Positions 36,140-48,100 of a DNA stretch of 60,000 nucleotides are shown here, in pieces. Position numbers and translations under genes: made by a program. The DNA is taken from positions 21,564,062 through 21,624,061 of the forward strand of contig OU612074.1 of the NCBI GenBank assembly GCA_914767715.1. Reading direction: 5' to 3'. Within the stretch, counting starts at the first letter, position 1; every line of letters begins with the position of its first letter. The DNA is from Membranipora membranacea. Its lineage: Eukaryota; Bryozoa; Gymnolaemata; Cheilostomatida; Membraniporidae. The notes beneath the pieces were generated by a model. That model had not been told where the DNA came from. It ran no database searches and saw only the letters and a program-made list of their open reading frames with translations.

Positions 36140-39100
36140 ATGACAAGAATAGATAAAATGTCGTCTAAATTGGACAAGCACAGGGGTAAATAAATAATTA
36201 AAACCTTCATATGTACGCTTGATCAATTTTTGTGAATAAATAAAATCTATAATTCTGTACATCGAGTTTTCATCTTCATTTGTTTACTAAGATGTCCGGC
36301 TTGACGCTATTGATTTTTGATTCCTTATAATCTTCACTCATCAGGCCAGCACGAGCTTGCTCTTGATAATAGTAATGGTATATCAATTTTCGAGACGTTA
36401 TTAATTGTCATTTCTTAGCAAATTGCATTTAAATGATCGTTTGTTTTGGCTGCACTGCACCCATACATGATTATTTAGTCACAATTATTTTATTTACTTC
36501 TCACGAATTCCAGACTCTCGCGACTTCCATAAGAACAGCATAGACTACTGGGATCAACAAGAGCTTCATCGTGACAGAGAAAAGGATAGAGACAGGCGAC
36601 GTGATCGAGACAGAGACAGAGATCGTGAGCGAGACAGAGATCGCGATCGTGAGCGCGACAGAGATCGACACAGAGAGCGCGACCAGGACAGAGAACGAGA
36701 GATAGACAAAGAGAAAGAGAGAGAAGCTAGACGATTGGCTAAGAGGAACTCCAAGCAGGAAGTTACTCACAAGAAGTCCAAGAAAATGTCAGACGATGAT
36801 AAGGATGGTAAACTAGGACCGGAGCTGAAGGGTGTTTTCGTTGACTTTTCTGAGAACACGAGTGCACACGCGCCTCCAAAGGTATAATATGATAATTGAT
36901 AGTTTGGTCAACAAATCAACAATTTTGTTGGTCATGTAAAAAAAAAGTCTGGGGAATTAAGTAGTTTTTTGAGTTAACAACAAGGCTGCTTTCCCATTCC
37001 ATTCATATTATGTAAATAAAGGTCTGGAGACTTATGTATTTCTTTGAGTTAACCACAGGGCTACAACAAACATCAATACAAATACATATTAGCAATTGTA
37101 AAGGCCCGGGACCAGGTATACTATAGGGCATGTGAGTGATAACCTCCACTTATTTTTTGGTTGATGTAAAATGTGGTTTACACTTTCAAGATCATAAACG
37201 AATGGTGATCTTCTAATTTGTTGAGCCGGATCTGAGGAAATCTGTGCAAATGGGGAAAACTATCACCATAAATTGGCAAAGACCATATTATGTTTTAGGC
37301 AAAAATAATTAGGCTCCCTTGTTTCTGTCACCCTATATAATAGCATTCTATTCCAATCAAAAGAGGCTGAGATTTACTTGTAAACTGTGTTGTTTGGTAC
37401 TCCCTTGACTAGTGATTTCTGCTATTTTTTTCTGTTCCCTAATGTAGGTCATATCTACAATTCATTCACATCTTTAATATATTCCTGAATAGGACAATAT
37501 CGTAGAGGAGTAAAGTATTTGCAGGAGGAAAGGTTGCTGTTTTGCACATGCCTGAAATAGTTAGTGAAATTTATGTCTAGCTAATATTTACTCGCACCTT
37601 TCACCGCATGTAAAATATATAAGCTCTGACCTTACCTAGCTGATATTTGGTGCTAGCTGGAATTTCCCCACCTAGGTAAATTAAACTCTAGCTATTATTC
37701 ATACCTTGCCTGGGGCGATAAAGATTCTACTATGCAACCTTTGTCTGGATTTTTACTGGGAATTCCGGAATACTGAAGTTTGAGGAAATTTCAAACATTT
37801 CCTATTTATCAAAGTCATAGTACTACACGCTTACTTGGGACAGGCGGTAACCAATCACTTGATCTTACCTCAGTGTGACCTCGGATTCACTACGGTTCCA
37901 TGCATCGAATTTGTGGTTCACTCCAATTCTGAATTATGAATCCTAACCATTCCCATGATGGAAAACACATGAAAAGAAGGGGCGCGCTAACCATTCAGCT
38001 GACCATTCAGCCACGCCGCAAATTAGTTGATGTTTGATTCTACACGGTATGGGTATTCGCGTCCAAAAAGTCATTCGTCATAATTGGAATTTGACTTTAA
38101 TGCTATTTCCATCGGGCGATTACTCCCGAAATCCTTACGAAATCATCGACACATGGGATCATAGTAATTGATAGTCCAGGAAATGCCCCATCAAGTGATC
38201 AAGCAACATTCTATCTGGAATCGAAGACCACAACTCAACAAACTCCACTTGTTCCATTTATATCTGACGCTTTGGCGTATATCGATGATAATCTAGAATA
38301 TTAGTGCATTATTGAATACTATTTAATTTGACTTTTTTGACACAGATAGCGGGTCATAGGTACGTACTAGCGAAGCTGATATGGGTACTAATATTTATGA
38401 CTGGGATTGGAGTGTTCTGTTGGTTTGGACAGGGACTTGTCTTCACTTATCTGGAGTATAATACATCTACAGATATTGAGGTAAGTGTCATCTAATACTG
38501 ACATCAAAGGTTAGGTAGGTGTAAGCTAATACTAACACTGCCCTACACATGTACACCGAATGATAGGTAGGTAGTTGTCATCTCACTATCTGCTATCCAG
38601 TTATTCTCAGAATTATTTGGCTGAATCTGATTTCATATGTACTCAGCTCGTGTCAATTTAACACCTCGCCACAAGACCAGGAAAAAAATCTAACAAAGGT
38701 TCTTGGGTAAGGAGTAAGTACATTCTTAATTAGGCTGCTCAAAGAGTTTTTAAGGAGACTCACCAAAACTGCTAAATTGAATTGATTTTAGCACTACTGC
38801 TATCTAACACGTGTCAGACTCTAACAATTAAAAATCACAGAAAACGAAGCGTGAAGCCCAAAAAAGTTTGTTTGCCCTCTCAGCTCGTTAAAGCTGAACT
38901 TGAACCAACCAGCTATTTGAGTGCAAGTTATCACATAATGCAAATCAGATTAATATATAGCCCAAGGTCATAGCTATTTTCAACCTCAGATTTTCATCCC
39001 CTAACATTCATTAAAAAATCACAGAAAACAAATCAGATCAGATCACGTATCAGATTTGTATTGTTGTCAAATCATAACGTCTAGGCCGTAACATTATGAA

Positions 39101-42100
39101 TTTTAGTTGACAACAACTACAATGTATCACAAATCGGATTACAGCTATTTACAACCTATGGCTCACTCTGTAACTTTCACTTTCTTACAAAAGTAGGTCA
39201 AAGTGCTGCAGATTTGTTATTTTATGGTCTGAAATCTTAAGTCTCTAACAAAACATGAATTATAAGGTGCTATAAATCTGGATTTTAGAAGCAGTTTTTA
39301 TACCTGGGAATACTTATCGTTGCTTTGAATCAAACTCAGTAATCTTCAATGGATGCAAAGCTACTTGATGCTATTAATCACTCAAAAGCTCAATTCGTTT
39401 TGATTATATTAGACTGGGGTTTGACTTCAGGTATTTGTGTCTGCAACTTTACCTGGATGTCAACATGCATTTATTGGTCTAACAGTGCTGCTGCTGAAAA
39501 GAGAGAAACAGTTTGGTATGCTTGAGAATGCCCAATAATTTTCTCGAGCTCCCAGCCAAGTTCACCCTGACCCTGAGCTCTAAGATACATGCTAAGTTTA
39601 TGCTGAGGAGGGACGGGAGTTTTTTTTTATTTAGTCCCAAACCTTAAAGTTTTGGCTTGTTTACTGTAAATTGATTGTCTGGCTGCAAGGTTCAACCTTA
39701 GACAAAATTGTTGTTGGAATTTACTCACATGAAAATTTATTTTGAAGTTTGATAGCAACTGGTGCACGCACTCACATGTACTTTTATAAAGCATCAATTT
39801 CAATAATTGATCATTGTTGAAGATTTGATATAGTATACAGTGACATTAGGACCCAGGGTTACAAAAGTATACAAAATAGCGGCTATCCACTGTAACAAGC
39901 TAATTATGTAATCAATATCTACCACGACAATCAATATTATTATATAAGTATACTTTACTTTGAAGTTACTTTGAAATGATTGTACCCTGGCAGACATTTG
40001 ACCTAGCCTGGGCAGGCTGTCGGGGGTAGGGGAGGGGGCTACATTCGGCCTCTCACTACAAACCTTAGCTATGATTTGTGCTCGAATCTTCCATGATGAG
40101 CGTGCTCAGGATAACTTTGGTTTTTATTCCAAAACCTCCTTTGCTTCTTGGTCAAATGATGTGATTTATTTGATCTATAATAGACATGTTCTGTCCAAAC
40201 ACTAGATTCAGCTGAATCAGCAAATTATCTTGAATTGTTTATCAGGCGGAAAAATAATAAGCTTAATTTGTATGACGTATAATGAGAATAGAAATGTCAA
40301 GATATGTCACTGATTAACTAGGGTAGGGTAGTAATTGTTTCCCCTTACCATCTCACAGCTCTAACAAAATCTCTGTTGATATTATTGATATTATGCTGCA
40401 GCTGAAGTTTGATGTGTTGGAGTTTCCTGCCGTCTCTTTCTGTAACTTGAATCAGTTCAGAAGAGACCGCCTACCTAACGCTATTAACTCTCTAGCCAGC
40501 GACTTTATGGACTCTAAAAGAGAAGAGCTATTCGGTGGAGCCGATGCTATGGATGAATTTTTCCGTTGGTATCCAAACTTTGAACCTGCTATAGAGGAGT
40601 GATTAGTTGGCAAAATTAAGGCAATGAACTCAAAGGCAGATAAATAAAATAGCTAACTTTTTAACTTACCTTTTGAATATATATAAGCAACAGCTGCCCC
40701 ACACAACAGAAGGGAGTTTATGATCTTATGACTGCCAAAACTCACTCCTCTGTAGTATATGGATGTGTTCTTCCCATAATGCAGTAATTTCTGGCCTAAT
40801 TAGAACTTTGGTGCTAAGTGGAATGTGTCCAAACAATAGTTGATTTAATGAAATGGTGCATTCTGGGATAAACTCATCCATGCCCTCTATAGAGGGGACA
40901 CTTAATTGCTATCATTTATCACTATCCTTATTATCTCTGCACTGTTATCTGTTTTCTAGCTGAAGTTTGATGTACTGGAGTTCCCAGCAGTATCTTTTTG
41001 TAACTTGAATCAGTTTAGAAGAGACAGACTGCCCGCTGAGGTCGTCGTTCTCACAGATGAATTTCTCGACTCTAAGCGGGCTGAACTTTTTGGTGGAGAG
41101 GACGCCATGAAGGATTTCTTTTGTATGTAGCACTTTATCTTTTGTATCAAAATGTACGCATGTGCAATATAACCCTCTCTTTTTTAAATTAGTTCAAACT
41201 GGCACACTCAAATTTCACCAGGTTCTAAATTCGGCTCAGCGATACCACTTAATAATCATTTGCATGCTTGCTGCTTCACAACAATAATTGTTACCAATGT
41301 CACATATTGTTTATATAAGGCATATATAGATAAAGCCTCACTGATTACTGCCAACACCTGGTGTGAATTTATCTCCCCATGAGAAAAGAGGAGGTAAATC
41401 CCAATGTTTGAGAAGATTCACGTAGGATTGATGAGATTGATTGCTCTGTATTGTTGCAGCCGTGTTATACAATAATCTCAGTAGATATTTTACTATGATT
41501 TTAGTGGATAACCCTACTGTAACACCTCTGTTTAATGCCTGGGCAGAAGCTGGATTCGACACGACTACAATACTGAATATACTGAAGTCTTCAACTGATG
41601 CAGGAGGTAAGAGCTGCCCTTAGACATGTGTAATCAAAAATCAGAGGTCAATGTATCAATATACCATCTATTCAATACCTGATATCGATTAGTTTACTAT
41701 TCCGAAGTCTATTGTCGCTATATGTACAAAACTAAACAGCCACAATTTTATTGAGTTTATATTTAATGAGAAAAGGTCATGTGGTGTTTGGCAACTCAAA
41801 ATTGAATTTTAAAATTCTAGTTCGAAACAATTAAAACTTACAGGCCTGCCTCATTGGTTCTGAGTGCTACATCTGCAGTTCTAAAAGCTGTTTTTGCCCT
41901 GTTCCACCATTGCATTGCTAGATACAAGATCCTATATATAGCTTAATTCCATCTTAAGAGTTAGACGTTTTATAGATACTTTTTAATATTTTTTATTTAT
42001 AATTTATTTTATATTTTTTGGCATCACAGAGCAAAACAACAATGAATTTTATCAAGTATTGATAACAATACAATATACATACATACATATCCTATCCTAT

Positions 42101-45100
42101 ATCCTATATGGGTAGCATCTGGGCACCTTAACATTTGCCTGACCTCCAAAGAGTGCCCTAAATTTTCAATTTTGAATAGTCTTAGGCTTGACAAATTATG
42201 ATTTTATCAGACATAATTTGTCGAATTTGTTGCAGGGGGTGGTGGCGGTGGTGGAGCCAGTTCAACTTCAGGTGGTGGCTCTTCCGGAGGAACCACAGCT
42301 AGCAGTGGAGGATCTAGTGGAACCTCGTCAGGAGGAGGAGGAGGTGGATCTGGAGGAACAACAACTGCTGGAGGTAATTATACACAGACAGAAAGATATT
42401 TACTTATGTGGCAGAAATTGCAAATAAAAACTTTGGTGTTAAGTGGAATGTGTTGAAACAATGTCTGATTTGGTGAAATGGTGCATTCTGGGAAAAACTA
42501 ATCCATGCCCTTTATAGATGGGGTCATATTTCGTTGCTATTATTTACTACTATCTTTATTATTCCTGCAATTGTTTATTAGACTGCATTTACTTTTGCGA
42601 GCTTCCTTTAAAAGGTTGTACTAAATGGTCCTTTCAGTTGACATCTGATCTGGTGAACGACTCAGATACTGAACTACATTTTTATTCTACGAAGACACAT
42701 AAATGACAATCAATGTTTCCGTAAGAAAACCCAGAAATGTCACAATTTATATTATCCTCAGTCACGATTCCCTGATGACAATCTTGCTAGATAGGTTCAT
42801 AGGTTCTCAATATTTGCTGATCCAAACGCCGATAAAGTGTTTGTTCTTTTCTGCCCATCAAAAAGGGAGTAGCGGAGGGACTTCGTCTGGCAGCGGTGAG
42901 TGTGCTGCTTGATGCTGCCATTGAGAGCCTTTGTCTCAGGACATTTAACTTTGGTATTAAATTGCCTGTCTTGCTTATTTCATGTTCTGTGCCAGGTTCT
43001 TTCTCACTTCCTGTCCATCTTGTTTGCACAATGCATTATCACTATATATGGGATCTGTGTCGTAGACAACAGTTATAATTTTGTCTTTGACAGCATTATT
43101 TGCAGCGAAAAGTATGCCATTGGTACTTTTAGGGTCCAAAAACCCCAAACCGATAATTCACAGAACAATTAGAGATCAAGAGCTGAATGGTGAAGTTACA
43201 CACCCTGCTTGTCAGGTAGATGGAGGTTGTTACATTTGGTAGTAGAGGAGGGGGTGTGGCTGCAATAGTCAAGACCTAGGTCCCATCTATTTTTTTACTT
43301 GGATTGCGATGTACAAACAAGTTTGCTGAGTGTTCCAACATTTTTAATTACTGTCGATCTGATGGCAATATTATCATCAATATATTATGTGCAAACATTG
43401 CAATTTTCCTGTTCACTAATTGAACAGGAATTAGCGGAGGATCTTCGTCTGGTAGCGGTGAGTTTGTTTGTGTTATCAATGTTACAATGATCTCTCCTTT
43501 CTTTACACTTTGCTATGGTATTTAGTTGCCTGTCTCGCTCACTGTTCATTCTGCAGCCGGGTCTTTCTCACAAACACCTCCTGCTTATTCTGATTGCACC
43601 ATATGGAATACATACTATCAGTTCCAAACCTCTCCTCAAGAATCATTTTCGACACAGACAGAAATGTTTTTTCTGATGTGTATATACTTGACCATTAGAG
43701 GTGTGTTCTCGATGCAAAATCTGGCCATTGGTACGAATTCACACCAAACCACATCCATTTGAGTATTGATAGAATAATTGGAGAAAAAGGGGGGCTCTTG
43801 GTTGGTTAATCAGATACATTTTTTAAACGAGTGAATCCAAAATCACTCATCAAGTGATGCATCATGGGTTATCAAAGGGGGCAAACTGTATCTTTTTTGG
43901 ATGAATGATTATATTTGTCAGTTTAGTAAAATTTTACTATGGTCTTGAGGTGAACTGTTCTGTAAAATAGTGATAAAACATTTAATATCCGGTAAAACTG
44001 AATAAAGCTGTGGTTCATATAAATTTGGGTTTCTGCAGAGTATGTTATGGAAAATGGCGTATTTTTGGAAGTTATAAAAGATTTTTGTCTTCCTTCTTTT
44101 TATTTATTAATGAAGGGTAAAATCATAAATCCGTATCAACAAACTTATTCTATTCAATTGAACAGGAAGCAGCGGTGAAACCTCTTCTAGTGGCGGTGAG
44201 TGTGTCACCGATCTCATTCATTCTACACTTGGTCTCGCTGCTTACACCGTATTTTGTTTCTCGATGCTCGTCGTTATTTCCGTTCTGTTAGATCTCTGCT
44301 GAGATGCACCATAGAATGTTTTAATTTCTGCTGTCGGTTATAAAAGCTTTGAATGTCACTCTAATCTCGGAGCATGTAATTTTAGTGTTCTTTGTAAGCC
44401 AGAGTTTTCTGCTCCCCTGTCAGGTTACTAAGTGTGTGGCTTCAAAAAGTCCACTAAGTTGAATAATAATAGTTGATCGGAGGTTACGAATGCAACGCTA
44501 AAACAGATCGTTGTGGAGTATGGGCATCTTGCCAGGTGCAGCCGCATTGGTCTTTGGTTCCGATCAATACTGGTAGTATTTGGAAATGTTCCAGGTACCT
44601 GCTTAGTAACAATTGGCTTTGAATCACAATGCCATATTTGCAGAGTAGCTGAGTAGACATCTGTATATTAATGACTATACTTGTAATTTGGCTGTTCTAT
44701 TAACAGGAGCAGGAGGTGGAGGAGGTGGAGGCACATCAGCATCTGGAGGAGGTGGTGGTGGTACCACTTCTGCTAGCGGTGGAGGTGGCGGTGGTGGAGG
44801 ACTAGGGGGAGGCTCATCTGCCGCAGGAGGTCTGCAAAAAAATATTCAGTTTGATATAAACTCGTTGAAACATCACTGTCGATCTCACTATAAGTTGATG
44901 TTTTTGGATTAAGGACCATTCTTTGGCATAAGCAATACTGTAAACAGTGGAATTAAACTGTGGATACTCAATGAATGACCAGTTGTGATAAAGACTGATG
45001 AGCAGGGACATATTTTACAAATATCAACATTTATGTCATTTTGTTATTCTCTGTCGACATCTAAATATGTCGATCTTTAACATGCATATGCACTCAACTT

Positions 45101-48100
45101 TGTAGGTCCCACAACAACTGCTGCTGCAGTAGGGCGAAAAAGAAGAGAGATCTATGACCTCAATGAAGAGCTCAAGGATAGGGTGGTCCAGGATCCTGAT
45201 ACGGTACTTCTTGATGAGCCCACTACTGCAGCTAGTGCTATTGGAGAAGAGATTGATGAAGAAGAGTTCATTAGGTCTGCTAATCCGACCACAACAGCTA
45301 GTATGATGCAATCAGACAAAGAAGCTATCGGATCTGCCTTTGATCCCGAGTCTGCGGACTCGCCAGAAGAGAAGCTTTTCCCTAGTATGAAACCTGAAAC
45401 TGATGACATGAATCCAATCAACACTGAAGATGATGTTCCAGAATTTGAAACTTTTGAGGGTAACAACCACCCCATAGATCAAGAGCAGGACTATCTGCCA
45501 GGTCAAGGTCGGAAATCTGATGTTGTGAATAAAAATAGTAAAGCAGAATATGATGGTGAGAAAGAGAAGACAAGGACAAAGGTAGGTAGGATCTATGTGA
45601 TGTGAGTGACATCTAATTACTGAAGTAATAAAAAAATATTATGTGTATCCAGTGAGTGCCTTGATAGGGTATTCTGGAATGAAAGTTAACAAGCAAAAAC
45701 CCATTTACAATATTTGCAGTAAGCAGGGAAGACTAACCGGCACTTAAAGCCTAAAACATCCTGTAACAACCTATATTTGTTTGTCCTTACCTCGTCTCGA
45801 ATCCCAATAACCCAGTTTATTTCGATGTTGGATTAAGGCGGAAAAAGTTACACCAGATCCAAAGCAAGCGAAACGCCTGATACCGAAGAAGGTGGACAGT
45901 CGAGATTTGTTCAGAAGAGTGAAACGAGCTGTTGGTGAGCTTAACACAGACCAGTCCGCAGTCATTGCTGATCTGGTAAGTTATCTGGGTATTATGTTTA
46001 TATTTAGCCATGGTGTGAATACATACAGACCTACAACAGGTGATTTGGAGCATTTTGAAGGCCAATCGAAGCTCCGGGAAGGACCACCAGGATGGCGCTT
46101 TCAACACTTTAAATTGTCCTAAAACCTGCTAGGAAACTTAACTTATATAGGCACAAAATAATGTTCTGGCTTTTCCTTTGTTGTTTTGACTTTGCTATAG
46201 ACAAACATAATGGGAAAACTCAAAATGTGAATTGGTCAGTTTGTCAATTTTGCTGCCACTCTTTCAATTTAGGAATCATTCTATGAGGCACCAGACAGTT
46301 CACTTGATGATATAACATGGTTCTCTAATCGTGGTAGTACTTCATCAGATAAGAATATACTACTAAATCTCACTCAGTACCTTAGTGACTTCACCGATCA
46401 GGAGCTAAGAGGTAAGTTCATTATTCACAATGATTGCAGATGGCCTGCTGTGTTTGGATCTTAATAATAAAAATATTTAGACTCATAGTGATTAGGATAC
46501 AAGGGTACTCGACTTGAAAGCTTAAAGAAGAAGAAATGTATGGAAGATAATGGCTGGCTCAATTATGTAAACAAGCTAGAAGTTGAAGGGACAGGGTCAG
46601 GTCCAGATGAGCTTGAGCTCCACATTATTTTGCTCCTGGCTCACCTCACACACATTCCATCAACAATGGCCGATCTTTAGAGCTGATTACAGAAAACCTA
46701 AATACCATCAAAGACATTCAAAGACATTCAAAGAGGACGACTGGTTGAACTAGACAAGTGAACCAAATAACTGAGTTATAAGTTCAGGCGACTTTGATAT
46801 TCCTGATTATACATATTGTCATAATTATTGTAGGTTTTATTTGATCCAGGCTGTTATTGATGACTGACCTACAATGTCAGTAATCAACTCTACAAAATCA
46901 TGACTGATATAGTCTGATGGTTGAATTGCTTCATCGAAAATCATTTATTTCCATTTATTCATTGTTGAAAGAAATCTGAGCATAAGGTGACCTTCCAGAC
47001 CATGGTGGCAAGTTTTATGAAGAAAAATTGATTTGACTACGGCCTGAGCCTTGTATGTGCCCATTGCTCAGAGTTGTAGATATTCATAGTGCATCCGTGA
47101 GTTGTAGAAGCAGTAGAGCCTTTGCTGTTTCTACCACTGTTGCTGTTTTTGTCATGTTATGCACTGGTCTCAGTCTCACATTGTGGTGGACACTGGGATG
47201 AACTAAGTTCTGTTTTTTACTTTAGATTCTGGACATGATATCAAGGAAATGATGCAGGAGTGTGTGTTTCTGGGTATAACTTGTGGACCTCAGTAAGTAG
47301 ATTAACAACCTCACTTACAACAATATTGAAGAGCATTAGCCTGTGTATCTTGTGTAGATAAACATGTTATGCCCCAATCTCTCCGATGTAACTGGCTCTG
47401 ACTTCTACCGAAATGGATTATTCAAATGGTTGAAGATGTTGAGAATGCATGATAATGCCTCTTTGACGCTCATATAGATTTATTTGTATTCTGTAGTGTA
47501 ACCATGTATAAGATTGAATATAAATTAAAACTAGAGCCCTCAAAGTACCAAACTAGCCGACTGCACTGCTAAAAAAATAGGTTTATTGTAGTGATTGATC
47601 GCTGCCTTTCCATAGTTGTTTAAACAAAAAAAAACTTGTACTCTTAGAGTTATGTTATGATATTTTGGTGTAAGACAACTTTACAGTTATTTGTGACACT
47701 CGGTGATTGTGATTCTAAAAATGAGGTTGACAATGTGTTTCCGTTTTACAGAGACTTCTATGAATTTTATGACAAACAGTTTGGTAACTGCTTCACCTTC
47801 AACAGCGGTATGGACAAGACAGTCAAAAGGATAACCAGTCCTGGAGCTACATTCGGTAAAGTAACTCCTAAAAAATCTTGTAACGACAATGTTTCGATTT
47901 TTCTTACCTCATCTCGATACCAAACAACCCAGTTTATTTCAATGTTGGTTCCAGGCGAAAACAAAAATCTTTCATGGTGGCATTTAGTCAGTGCAGATTC
48001 CAAACCATCTGGCGCAAAGACAAAAAGTCTCCATAATGTCAAAATCTACACCTGGCCTTTAAAATTGGTGCTTTTGATTGTCACTCTGAGTTGAAAATTT

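Noticed and set aside
36501-36770. Minus-strand Ser/Leu/Arg-rich open frames
   Set aside because: Antisense shadows of the RD/RE-rich ENaC exon on the plus strand.
44688-44912. Stand-alone glycine-rich protein
   Set aside because: It is ENaC exon 10 plus intron read-through; the acceptor at 44706 and the phase fit the channel gene.
45152-45475. Minus-strand 107-codon Ser-rich open frame
   Set aside because: Shadow of the acidic ENaC exon 11 on the plus strand.
47657-48094. 145-codon open frame spanning ENaC exon 15
   Set aside because: Only 47752-47855 is conserved ENaC sequence with proper splice borders; the rest is intron read-through.
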